From NCBI RefSeq assembly GCF_029867415.1, contig NC_081180.1:150651068-150715067 (forward strand): a stretch of DNA of 64,000 nucleotides. The letters are read 5' to 3'. Below are positions 37,021-47,491 of the stretch, piece after piece; the first letter of the stretch is position 1; each line of letters starts with the position of its first letter. The translations under genes and the position numbers were made by a program. Source of the DNA: Vicia villosa (lineage: Eukaryota; Streptophyta; Magnoliopsida; Fabales; Fabaceae). The notes under the pieces were generated by a model. The model made no database searches. It was not told the origin of the DNA and was given only the letters and a program-made list of their open reading frames with translations.

Positions 37021-37340
37021 GCTATGACAGCGCTTTTTAAAAGCGCCTTCGTAGCTAGGCCTATACCAGCGTTTTTTAGGATAAAAGCGCTTTCGTAGCC
37101 TACCCCTATAGCAGCGCTTTAAAAAGCGCTTTCATATCCTCCCCTATAGCAGCGCTTTTGTAAAGCGCTTTCATATCCTCCCCTATAGCAGCGCTTTTGT
37201 AAAGCGCTTTCATATCCTCCCCTATATTAGCGCTTTCGTAGGGTCCCCTATAGCAGCGCTTTTTTCCCTTGATTTTTAGTTTTGTTTTTAGCGAAACCTA
37301 TAACAGCGCTTTTCCCGAAAAGTACTCTCGTAGTTGTGCT
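37021..37340. repeat. CACTA right subterminal repeats
   Basis: Repeats with AGCGCTTT cores include about three nearly identical 39-bp tandem units (CATATCCTCCCCTATAGCAG followed by CGCTTTTGTAAAGCGCTTT) at about 37130-37235. They mirror those at the left end. Confidence 0.85.
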
Positions 37341-37368
37341 GCTAAAAGTCAAATTTGGCGTAGTGTCT

Positions 37369-39223
37369 TGAAATCTCATCATAAGTTCACCCAAGTTTAC
37401 ATTTATTAATGCTTTACTGGTTGCTAAGAAAGATCATTCAAATAGGAGGTATTTCAGCATCTTCATCCATGTCTGAAATATCAAAATCTGCCGAAAATAA
37501 AAATAATTTACTTCAACCAAAATGTATGCCTAACATTCCTACAATCAAGCTTCTTCATCATAGAAATGAGCATTAAGTTGATGCTCGCCCATAGGTTACA
37601 AAGTGCTTCTTCAACATTTATCTTATCAATTAAACAAGAAATGTTAAACTACCAGGATCTTTTCTCTTTGGTAGAAGCTTTCTTTGTATAATAAAAACAA
37701 AAAGACCTTGTCATTTCAACAGTAACAAACATGACTAGAAATCCAACTAGAAATTACATAGTAAACAAATGGGTCATGAACACAATTTGTAACTAGACAT
37801 TGGTTTTTCAAACATGTGAATTTTAATGGAGAAATCAAACACGATGTCGATTAGGTGAGGACTGATGGAGGCAACTCAAAGGAGCTACTACATGATTGTG
37901 TGATGGATATTGGCTTAAAGTCTAGCTCGTTCTATTTAGTTGGATTGACAAAGACTTAGAAACATCAACATAATGTATCTTTAAATTCCGGATGCGAATG
38001 TTTCTGATAAAAACAATAATTATAATGTCATCCTATTTGACATGTACGAGGAGAAATTTATAAAATAAACTGTTGTTTTAAAAGCATCATTGCCAAAAAA
38101 CAATGCTAAAGTCAAAGGGAAAGATTATAGTATAGTATTGTTAAAATATAGGGGTAGAACCACTATGATAAAGAAGAAACCTGGGCCCAAACATCTGATC
38201 CAAAGCAATGCGTGTGATGTGAATGGTGAAACAGGAAAACATGAAAATTTCGCAAAAGGCTCTAACACCAAAGTGAAAATAACTACAAGATTGTCACTTC
38301 TTACTTTACAATCTTACTTCTTACTTTATAAAAATATGTTAGAAATAGTATTCAGAATAATAATTAAATGACACAATTGTAAAAGTTGTAATTATTAATA
38401 TATTAAAAAGTGAGAGTACCATTTATTTTGAAAAAAATTTATTATAATATATAAAAATTTAAGTACATGGTAATTACATAATTAAAACGTTCTTATTTTA
38501 AGGATCAAAATGATTTTTGCAAAATAACTCAATACCATTGATTTGACATTTAATACGGGTGATGTGGCACACCCTTATTTTTATAACTATTTTATTTATC
38601 ATTTACCACCTACATTACTAAATCCTAATTATTTAATCTCCGCCTCTGAATACATAGAGTTAAGTACCGAAGCAGTGTCATAAATTCTTGGCTTTCCAAT
38701 TTTTTAAACTCTTTATTCAAATATATCTACTTAACCATGCCAAATGATGCTTCCAAACATTCAATTTCTCCAATCACTTCTTCTTCCTATCAGTTCTTCA
38801 AGATATAATATATATTTTTGTCATTCCATTGTTTTTGTTCTTGCAAGCTTTATGTCATTCCATCGTTTTTGGTTTCGATCTTAACTTGCAATTGATGTAA
38901 AATATGTTTTGTTATTGCAACGTATTTTCTGCTGAAGGATATTATGAAGGATATTAAAATGGTCGCATACATTCCAAACCCTAAATTTGTTGTTCATCCA
39001 AACATCAGTTTGTGTAGCTTACAAGGTTGAAACAAGGATCGCGGTGGCTGCTGCTGGAGGGGATCAGTCGCGGTTTGATCGAAATCTAAAGGGTGACGCG
39101 ACTTGGTAGCAGCTCTTGGTGGCATCGAAGTTCCTGAGAGGTGCGGTTGGGATTTATTTCGCGTCAGAGATTTCAATGATGAATAAGTTATTGACGGGAT
39201 AAAGTGAGATGACTATATTTGTT
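37369..39223. other. No gene recognised between CACTA and MULE
   Basis: AT-rich sequence with only short frames (38090-38371 plus, 38994-39176 minus), neither with a recognised domain. The last 250 bases (about 38990-39180) are less AT-rich than the surroundings and could be low-copy DNA. Confidence 0.4.
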
Positions 39224-39295
39224 TTTTATTTGAAAATTTTTTTACTCACCTCCCTATGGGGGTCATCCCCAGCGAAAACCCAAAACTGCCCCTGC

Positions 39296-39453
39296 TTCGG
39301 AGATGCATCTCCGAAGTTATTTTTTTTTTTTGAATTTTTTTTTACTTCGGAAATGCATCTCCGAAAACACCAAAAAAGTGGTGTTTTCGGAGATACATTT
39401 CCGAAGTCAAAAAAATTCAAAACCGTGAATATTTTCGGAAGTTCATTTCCGAA
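39296..39453. repeat. Palindrome cluster 1 (four copies)
   Basis: Copies lie at 39296-39315, 39346-39365, 39386-39405 and 39434-39453. The consensus over the element is TTCGGARRTNNAYYTCCGAA. The first copy is a perfect 20-bp palindrome. Confidence 0.9.
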
Positions 39454-39620
39454 AATATTGCTGCATATACAAATTTCCCTCCTTCACTATTTCATCATTT
39501 TTCTCCAAAACTTCCCCAAACCCTCTCCGAAACCCAATCAATCTCCATCCATTTTTCGTCCTAAAATCAAGTTTCAAACCGTTGATCACGTTAAAGGGAG
39601 CATAGAAAGCTACAATTTCA

Positions 39621-39812
39621 GGTAAACATCACTCATTTATTCCCCTATTTCACTACATTGATTGATGAATTTTATGCTGAAAATGATATGGTTCGGAAGT
39701 TCATTTCCGAAATATATTACCTAACAAATTTCGGAAATGAACTTCCGAAATATGCCCTGGCAGTAAAAAAAAACTGTTTTGGCCAACTTTTGCTAATTTT
39801 TTCATTTGTTAG
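39621..39812 (+). other. Probable 5' UTR intron of the MULE transposase
   Basis: A donor-like TTTCAG|GTAAAC at 39621 and an acceptor-like TTTTTTCATTTGTTAG ending at 39812 lie just before the ATG at 39815. The interval contains palindrome copies at 39692-39711 and 39730-39749. It is predicted from splice-site appearance only. Confidence 0.45.
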
Positions 39813-39814
39813 GT

Positions 39815-42580
39815 ATGGATCATCCGGACAACATTGTGCAAGACGATGACGCAGTAGTTCCAGTAGTTGTCAGCGTTAATAACGATCCGGTTATCGACGT
39901 TAATCCTATGATCAATGCGGTTGATGTTCGGCAAGAATTTACAAATGATCGGAGCTTCGGTAGTCGCGAACAATTGATTGAGTGGGTTCGGAACGAAGCT
40001 AGTAAACTTGAATTTGGAATTGTTATTTTAAGGTTGGACAACAGAAATAGTAGGCGGAAAGCTTTCGTTGTTTTGAATTGAGAACGAGGTGGGAGTTATG
40101 TACAATCAAACCGGGTGCTAAAACACGACGACACGGGATCGATAAAGTGCGGGTGTCCTTTTAAGTTGCGTGCTACTCGGAGGGTTGATGATTTGTGGCG
40201 GTTAACCGTAATTTGTGGAATTCATAATCATGCCTTGGATGTCAAGTTACACGGACATCCAATGGCGTGTCGTTTGTCCCGCGAAGAGAGGAATGTGATA
40301 TCGGAATTAACGATAGTCAAAGTGGCGCCTCGCAACATACTTGCCGATTTGAAGCGTAAGAAACCGGGTAGCGTTTCAAATATCAATCAAGTTTACAATG
40401 AACGACACAATCTCAAAGTTTTGAATATGGGCCCTCGGTCGGAAATGCAACAACTTTTGAAACTACTAGGCGATAACAAATATGTTTCAAGCTTTCGAAC
40501 CTCCGAGGACAAAGTTACGGTGCGTGATATTTTTTGGACTCATCCCGAAAGTATCAAATTATTCAACACATTTCCAACCGTTCTAGTCATGGATTCGATG
40601 TACAAGACAAACAAATATAGGCTTCTTCTTCTAGAGATAGTCGGTGTGAACTCGACGGACAAGACTTATTCGGTCGGGTTTGCTTTTTGGGAGTGTGAAA
40701 AAGAAGACAACTTTACATGGGCCTTGGGAATTTGCAAGTCTTTGTTAGTTGATCAAGAGGTTATGCCAAACGTCATTGTCACCGACCGGGACAATGCTTT
40801 GATGAATGCGGTCGATACCGTCATCCCGACATCTACCGCGTTACTTTGTCGGTATCACATAACTTGCAACGTGAGAAGCGAGTTGAAACCCGCGGTATGG
40901 ACAAAAGATAGGCCGGATGAAAATGGTAAAGTTATCAAAGCCGGTGTTGTGGTTGATAGGATAATTGCGGCATGGAGGGAAATTTTGGATGCATACTCCG
41001 AAGAGGTGTATACCGAGAAATTGGTACACTTTAGGTCTTTGTGTGGTTCCATTAAGACATTTTGTCATTACGTCGAATCCACCATTCTTGACAAAGTTAG
41101 AGAAAAAGTCGTGTGCGCTTGGACAAATCGAGTTAGACATCTTGGTTGCACCACGACTAACCGAGTTGAATCCGCACATGCGGTCTTCAAGAGGTGGTTG
41201 GGTGATAGCAAGGGAGATTTGTGTCGGGGATGGGACACCGTCAACCAAATGCTCCAAAATCAACACAATGAAATTCAAACATCGTTCGGTCGGAGCAAGA
41301 CGGTTATGGAACACCGGTATAAGGGTCAAATTCTATTCTCCCAATTGATTTACAACATATCCCGAACGGGTTTGAATTTTTTGTTTCATGAAGCTAAGCG
41401 GTCGGAGACCACGGGGCCGGATAGTTCATTATGTGGGTGCACCATTAGAAAGACATACGGCCTTCCATGTGCTTGTATACTTGCAAAAAAGAAGATGTTG
41501 AATTCACCAATACGCATGGATGAGGTAGCCGACCATTGGAAGAAGCTTCATTTTGATGATTTTGACCCGCCGAAAGAAAATGACTCCAAAATCACCATCT
41601 CCGACGAGTTGGAAGTGATAATGGAGAAGTTTGCTAAAGCGGATGACACAACGAAAATGCATATAAAAGAACAATTACGAAAAATCGCATTTCCGGAGAC
41701 CACCGATTTGAAACCGCCATCTCAACCGGTTAAGACGAAAGGTGCACCGAAAAAGTCTAAAATTACACAAGATAACACGTCAACAAAACGATCTCCTTCC
41801 TACTTTGAACATGTTGATGCATCGTTCCCGGATTCACCATCACCGAAGTCCAAGTGTAGTGGTAACAAAGGTGCCCGTATTTCGAAGCCACCTCGCACAC
41901 CGCCGATAAAAAAATCACCCATTGTCTACATTGATGAGATGCCACTTTTTATGCACAAATATATCGATAACATCGTCGATGTTGGAGGCGACGACAATTG
42001 TGGATATCGGGCCGTTGCGGGTTTGCTCGGTAAAGGGGAAAATAATCACACTTTAGTCCGACGAGAACTTATTGCGGAGTTGACTTCGTATCGGGACATC
42101 TACGGCCGACTATATGAAAATCAAGAAAACTTTGCGAAAATTCATGATTCACTTGTTCCATCACTTACCGGTATCGCTCCGGTTTCGAAGTGGATGTCAT
42201 TCCCCGATATGGGTCATCTAATAGCAAGTGCATATGATATTGTATGCGTGGATTTGACGAGGTTTGGACTAAGTGAGACTTTCTTTCCACTTCATAGTCG
42301 ACCGCCATTGGACGCGTCGGGCCGGATCATATGCATCGGGTATCTACGATCGCGGCACTTCGTCCAAGTGTTTTTGAAACCGGGGTGTCCTATACCGGCT
42401 ACTTCTTGTCAATGGACGACACATCGTTCAAATGAGGCGGAGACTTGGCCGGATCCTTTCGGTTCAAGAATGGCGGAGTTTGAAGAAATGATGAGCCAAG
42501 AGCGCGAGCAAAATAGAGAGCGGTCGAAGAACATACCTATTTTGGACTTAGGATCCACCGATTGGTTCGGTGAATTTTAG
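39815..42580 (+). pseudogene. FAR1-MULE-SWIM-OTU transposase with one stop codon
   Basis: From ATG 39815 the frame is open to a single TGA at 40079-40081 and then to 42580 (about 920 codons). Domain order: a FAR1-type DNA-binding domain (ERGGSY, KCGCPFKL, WRLTVICGIHNHAL) spanning the stop; a MULE DDE core with D in VMDSMYKTNKYR (about 40590), D in VIVTDRDNALMNA and E in TTNRVESAHAVFKRWL; and a SWIM-like zinc finger CGCTIRKTYGLPCAC (about 41438). After a basic Ser/Pro-rich linker comes an OTU cysteine-protease domain with the D-x-x-C site in GGDDNCGYRAV (about 41985) and a His in SRHFVQVF (about 42355). OTU domains normally cleave ubiquitin or related linkages. The TGA takes the place of the Cys usually found before ERGG. 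All other domains are uninterrupted, so damage is recent or the stop is read through. A shorter product could start at 40115. Confidence 0.88.
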
Positions 42581-42791
42581 TTTGTTCCGGATCGTTTTTT
42601 GTTTGTAATGACCATTTTTGTATGTATTGTTGTTTATCATGTAAAATTGGACCAATTCAATACATATATAATATAAGCATGTTTTATGTCATCTTTGTCT
42701 AATTTATGTTTATTGTGAATTCTATTTGTTCAATTTACACAACACACTAAGCAATCAACAAAATGCAAAATTTTGTTCTGTTTCTGCATAA

Positions 42792-42853
42792 TTCGGAAAT
42801 GAACTTCCGAAAAATGCTAGTCTGCCTCCAATTTTCGGAAGTTCATTTCCGAA
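42792..42853. promoter_or_regulatory. Palindrome pair upstream of the second MULE gene
   Basis: Copies lie at 42792-42811 and 42834-42853, 42 bp apart and about 54 bp before the TATA box at 42907. The position next to a promoter suggests a protein-binding operator-like pair; binding itself is inference. Confidence 0.5.
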
Positions 42854-42906
42854 AAGTCCACTGAGGCAGGATAAGGTTTGTTGGGCCATCATTGCTCCAA
42901 TAAGTC

Positions 42907-42914
42907 TATAAATA
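42907..42914 (+). promoter_or_regulatory. TATA box of the small MULE gene
   Basis: TATAAATA lies 42 bp before the ATG at 42956, preceded by a pair of palindromes. The spacing allows a short 5' leader. Confidence 0.55.
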
Positions 42915-42955
42915 CAACACATTCTTCTTCATCCTCTTCACACCACAAAACACAA

Positions 42956-43327
42956 ATGACACAAACCTACCCCAACCTAGCATTCGTCTACTTTGAAACC
43001 GGCTATCCGATGCCGTTCCAATTTCGCTTCTCGCGCGACACGCCGTTTGCGGAGTTGATAACGTCGCTCAACACGCTTTTGCACTATCCCGAGAATCGAA
43101 AGGTTGTCAAGCTCGAGTACCGCTCGCCATCGCTTAACGACGAGGGACACATTAAGTTCACACCTTTTGAGATCAAGAACGACGAAGATTTAGCGGTTTT
43201 GTGGACAACGTTCGACCGATTTTCTTCGAAGGGCCCGATCGAGTTGGACGCGAAACTTCAAAGATCGGTGGACGACGTTATCAAAATGTTGACTCATCCC
43301 CACCTACCCGTGTTTAACAATATGTAA
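42956..43327 (+). CDS. Small MULE-associated protein, PB1-like N-terminal domain
   Basis: The ATG at 42956 (after TATAAATA) gives 123 residues to TAA at 43325. The frame is open upstream to 42878, but this ATG is the first after the TATA box. The sequence includes FRFSRDTPFAELITSLNTLL, KLEYRSPS, FTPFEIKNDEDLAVLW and DRFSSKGPIELDAKL. The order (hydrophobic helix for 'ELI..L..LL', basic strand, 'PFxIKNDEDL' turn, 'xxELxxKL' end) resembles the PB1-like N-terminal region often fused to plant MURA transposases; here it is a separate gene. AATAAA follows at 43372. Its role is unknown; a partner or regulator of the transposase is an inference. The frame is intact. Confidence 0.65.
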   Translation: MTQTYPNLAFVYFETGYPMPFQFRFSRDTPFAELITSLNTLLHYPENRKVVKLEYRSPSLNDEGHIKFTPFEIKNDEDLAVLWTTFDRFSSKGPIELDAKLQRSVDDVIKMLTHPHLPVFNNM

Positions 43328-43421
43328 CTTTAATCTTATGTAATGTGATCGATGTAATCTTCACCCGATTAAATAAAGCGAATCGTTCTTGTTTTTTATC
43401 TTTCTTCTGTCCAGACAATAT

Positions 43422-43628
43422 TTCGGAAGTACATTTCCGAATTCCTCCAAGGGGGGTGAATTCGGAGATGAACTTCCGAAAACACCACATTTTCTGAAAA
43501 ATAACTTTATTTCGGAGATGCATCTCCGAAATCAATATTTTATATTAAAAAAACACTTTTTCGGAGATACATTTCCGAAAACACATTTTTTTTCAAAAAA
43601 AGTACGTTTTCGGAAATGAACTTCCGAA
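43422..43628. repeat. Palindrome cluster 3 (five copies)
   Basis: Copies lie at 43422-43441, 43461-43480, 43511-43530 (perfect), 43560-43579 and 43609-43628, spaced about 40-50 bp. They occupy the right subterminal region just inside the terminal repeat and mirror cluster 1 at the left. Confidence 0.9.
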
Positions 43629-43704
43629 ACTAGGGGTATTGTGGTAAATTCACCAGAGGTGGCCAAGAAGGTTAGGAGGTGGGTGAAGAAATTTTCTTTT
43701 ATTT

Positions 43705-44669
43705 TATTCCTTTTTTTCTTTTATGTTTGAAAATTATGACAATTTCATTTTAGGTTGCTAGGGTGCGGCTTCATGGCTTTTCAGAGGATGAATATCTATA
43801 GTTCATGCACTGATGATGTCAAGGATTGAATCTATCTATTTAGAATGGGATCAAATTCAATCTACAAGCTTGATGGATGAATATCTACTCCAAAACAGCA
43901 AAAAATAATTGTGTTTTACTTATGTATGATTCCAAATTTGGGTAGTATATATGTTGGGTCTATGGTGTAGTGTTTGCATTATGATTTAAATTGTATGCAG
44001 TTTTTTCACTCACTTACCTATATGGGAGACTGCGTTGTGTATACATTGAGTTAGCTCAATTCCAAATTTTCTACCTCTTACATGTGATTCTCTATTTATT
44101 TATTAGAGGTAATAATTTAGACGATCTATTTTTCTACCTTAGGAAATTCTCAAAAGACCGGTGTGCATTGGAAGTTGATGATTTGTAGGACAAAAGTTTG
44201 ATAAAGTGTAAATTTTTTATTTATATTAAATGTAAATCTCTAAATTATTTGAAATATTTTGGTTAATTGATAAAGCCACTTTTACGTGGACAAACATTAA
44301 CAAATTGATTTAACTTGAAGAATGAAATGTCACGCAATTTTCCATACTTTTAATTCATTAGGGGTTGTGTAATTAATATCATTATTAATTATCAGATTGT
44401 TTTGAATATAGGTATAATTATAGGATTGATATAATTAAAAGTCAATTTTTAATTTTTAATGCAATATTGAAATTTGTCATTTCATTTACGTTATTAAATA
44501 GCCCTTCCATTTACCAACACATTTAGAAATTTAATTTTTCATTGAAATATAGTCTTTCAATGTTCAAATAAATAGGGGTATATTTTATGTCTTTAATAAA
44601 AAAAAATACACCTTTTAAATTGATTACAAAATTAATGACCATTATTATAAAATTAAACAATATTTATTG

Positions 44670-44749
<80 letters not shown>

Positions 44750-45226
44750 ATATCGTCAAAACAATTTTTAGAAGTTAAAAAATTAAACAAATTTTATTAA
44801 CGTGTTTATTATCATCCTAAAACAATATAAACGGATTTATACTGTTTTTTTAAAAAATACATTTAAAATGTGACAATAATTCTTGAAATTAAAAGCTAAA
44901 ATATGAAAGTATTATATATAATTGATATTTTACTTATCCTATTATAAATAAATTAAAAAGTTAAATTTGTTATTTAACTTGTTCGTAATAACAAGAAAAG
45001 AATAAAAATACGGATGAAATCATGGAATAAATTTATAACATTAATTAATTAATTTACTTTCAGATTCAATTTTATTTTATTTTTTAAAATCTATTTGTTA
45101 CTAATGTTTTATTTTTTTTTAATTTTATCTTTTAATTTGTTTTATAGTTTGTTTTGAATGAGCAAAATTAGTATTTTAAAAATTATTTGTAGTACAAAAG
45201 TTTGATAACGTGTAGTAGTTAATACT
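43705..45226. other. No gene recognised; contains (TTA)n microsatellite
   Basis: AT-rich intergenic sequence. A TTA trinucleotide run of about 75 bp lies at 44671-44745. A pyrimidine-rich stretch ending CATTTTAG at about 43754 looks like a splice acceptor, but no coding frame follows. Confidence 0.5.
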
Positions 45227-45235
45227 TAATAGAAT

Positions 45236-45502
45236 GGGTTAAATGGCTTTCACTCCCCTGCAATAGTAGCGAGATTCGGTTTACCCCCTTTAAAAAATTT
45301 TTTTGCATTATCCCCTATAATATTAAAATTGTAAGTCTTTTGCCAAATTACTCCCCTGTAAAATATATTTTTTTTGATTTTTCCCCCTGGTTTTTACACG
45401 TTTAGGGGGTGCTCAAATATTTCAGGGGGTAATCCAATTTTTTTTTTAAAAGGGGTAAACCGAATCTCGCTACTATTGCAGGGGGTGAAAGCCATTTAAC
45501 CC
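45236..45502. mobile_element. Mutator-type MITE with 9-bp TSD
   Basis: A 267-bp element has nearly perfect inverted ends of about 60 bp (GGGTTAAATGGCTTTCACTC at the left). A perfect 9-bp duplication TAATAGAAT lies at 45227-45235 and 45503-45511. Nine-base duplications and long terminal repeats point to the Mutator superfamily. There is no coding capacity. Confidence 0.92.
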
Positions 45503-45511
45503 TAATAGAAT

Positions 45512-47483
45512 TAAGTGTAAATTTTTTCTTTATATTAAATGTCACTCTCTAAATTATTTGTAATATTTTGATTAATTGATAAAGTCACTTTTATGTGAAA
45601 GACATTTAACACGTTGATTTTCTTTTATTTGAAGAATGAAAAGTCACGCAACTTTCTATGTTTCAATTTATCAAAAAAAAATGTTAGTGTTTTTTATGAT
45701 AAAAGTGTATCATTTATACTAAAAAAAAAAATATTATAAATATTTGTATATGATAAAAGAACATGAGACAATTATGATAGAAATATATATTAATTTGTTA
45801 TGAAAAATATAAATTTATTATTCTTTTTACATTTCTACAATTATATATTATTATTTTATTTAATTAGTAGACATAACATAAAGTTTTATCACCGCAACAA
45901 AAATAAGTTTGGCCTCTTTATAAAAACCTAAAAAATAATATACATTATTCGTAATAATTTTAATTATTATAATAATATACATTAAACGTAGAAACTTTTA
46001 AGCGTTTGACGGGAGTTGTCATACATTTCAGGTTTGGAAAAATGAGCTAATATCTCTAATAGGTTTAATAAATTTTATTCTCTAACTATGTTTAATTTCT
46101 TAATTTAAATTATATATTTTTTATATTATTATATCTCATACATTTTAGGTTTGGGAAAATAGACTAGTATCATAGGTTTTATAAATTTTTAGAATTAACT
46201 CATTTGGATTCAATTGGGGTTTGTTTGGGAAAATAGGCTAATATCTCAAATAGGTTTAATAAATTTTAAGAATTAACTCATCTGCATTCAACTAGGATTT
46301 GTTAACTCATGTAAATTGACGGGTAGATGTGAACTAAATTGACGGGTAGATGTGAATGTATCACCCGCTATTGACTGGTCATTTTAATGTCTATCTTTTA
46401 ACTATTTCTTTTGTTGATGTTTTATAAAATTGAAGTTATAAAAATAATTGTACGATTTATTATAAATGCAAATCAATGGTTAAAAGTTGATACATATTAT
46501 TAGTATATAATTGAAACTACATGAATATTTATTAATTGCAAAATAAGTTATATTATGTTTGATATTCCAAACACATGAACTAAAATTTCATAAATTATTA
46601 TAAATTATAACTATATTAATGTTATCCAACTGAAAACATGATGTCATACTTAACAAAGTACCATTAATACGTGTAATGTGAATCCAGACACGACTCGCGC
46701 GACGACACGAATTTCTTACTAGTTTATTTGGTAAAACGACACTCATTTTAAAATGAAGAGAGTACATAGTATCCCTTATACCGTAATTTTATATTTCATG
46801 GCTAAAAATTTCAATGCACATACAAACAATAAAATTAAAGAAAAGTATATAACTACGATGTAATTCAAACATTTCTCTTAATATAATTGTAGGCTCTGAG
46901 TGACTCCAATGGCTTGGGACTATAGTCAAATGTCGTACACAAACCGACTCAATTAACAGACGCTACTAAACATTTTTGACAACGGCTAAATGACGCTACT
47001 AAACATTTTTGTGGCAATTAACAACCGACTCAATTAACCAAAAAATTTTTTTTATCAAATTTCTAACAAATTTTTCGATCGTTCTTAATTGTCCTTGTTT
47101 TTCGCGTATTTTTTAATTAAAAAAACTATGGTGTTTTTATTAAAATGATTTTTAATGTTAAACTAGAATATTAAAAATAATAATAATAATAATAATCTCA
47201 ACTAATAACTAAAATTAACTGGAATAATTGGGTTAGTAGAGATAAGGTGTGTAGATCGAACTTAAAAGGTGGTTTAAAAGTCGAAAAATTTTGAGGTTCA
47301 ACTTGGAATTGTCGAATATATAGAAATGGAGGGTTTTTAATAAACCTAAGGTTGTGTGGTCTGCTCCTCTATCACATAGAAATGGTGAAATTAATTCATA
47401 AATCTCACGTGGGTCAAGGATGGGGGACTTAATCGCATTTAGGTGGGTCAAGGATGGAGGAACAAAATTGGTTTCGCAAAAGT
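45512..47483. other. No gene recognised; minor repeats
   Basis: AT-rich. About three imperfect copies of a roughly 110-bp unit (TAATATCTCAAATAGGTTTA, AGAATTAACTCAT) lie at 46030-46305. A 22-bp direct duplication (AATTGACGGGTAGATGTGAA) lies at 46315-46358. A 20-base phrase GACGCTACTAAACATTTTTG occurs twice near 46960-47010. Confidence 0.45.
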
Positions 47484-47491
47484 ATTTCGTC

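Larger units (their letters stand above)
12521..37365 (-). mobile_element. CACTA (En/Spm-type) DNA transposon, interrupted by an Ogre element
   Basis: The left end starts CACTATGCCAAA and the right end is TTTGGCGTAGTG, an inverted terminal repeat with one mismatch over 12 bases. The 3-bp duplication TCT lies at 12518-12520 and 37366-37368. CACTA ends and a 3-bp duplication define the superfamily. Both ends carry arrays of subterminal repeats with AGCGCTTT cores. The transposase relic (13822-16972) is on the minus strand. After removal of the 18,218-bp Ogre insertion and its 5-bp duplication the element is about 6.6 kb. I see no separate TNPA-like gene. Confidence 0.92.
39232..43696 (+). mobile_element. 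Mutator-like element (MULE) with OTU-domain transposase
   Basis: The left end GAAAATTTTTTTACTCACCT is matched in inverted form at the right end (AGGTGGGTGAAGAAATTTTC), about 20 bases with a few mismatches. TTTTATTT flanks both sides (39224-39231 and 43697-43704), compatible with the 8-9-bp duplication of MULEs, though the site is AT-rich and therefore weak evidence alone. The 4,465-bp interior has a near-intact transposase gene, a second small gene and 13 copies of a 20-bp palindrome. Terminal repeats are short compared with classical Mutator. Confidence 0.75.

Noticed and set aside
40841..41329. 162-residue minus-strand frame opposite the MULE transposase.
   Set aside because: It is a shadow of the well-supported plus-strand transposase frame.
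46736..46767. A Stowaway-like right end (GACACTCATTTTAAAATGAAGAGAGTA).
   Set aside because: No matching left terminal repeat or TA pair was found, and the sequence differs from the canonical CTCCCTCCGT end, so it is too weak to call.
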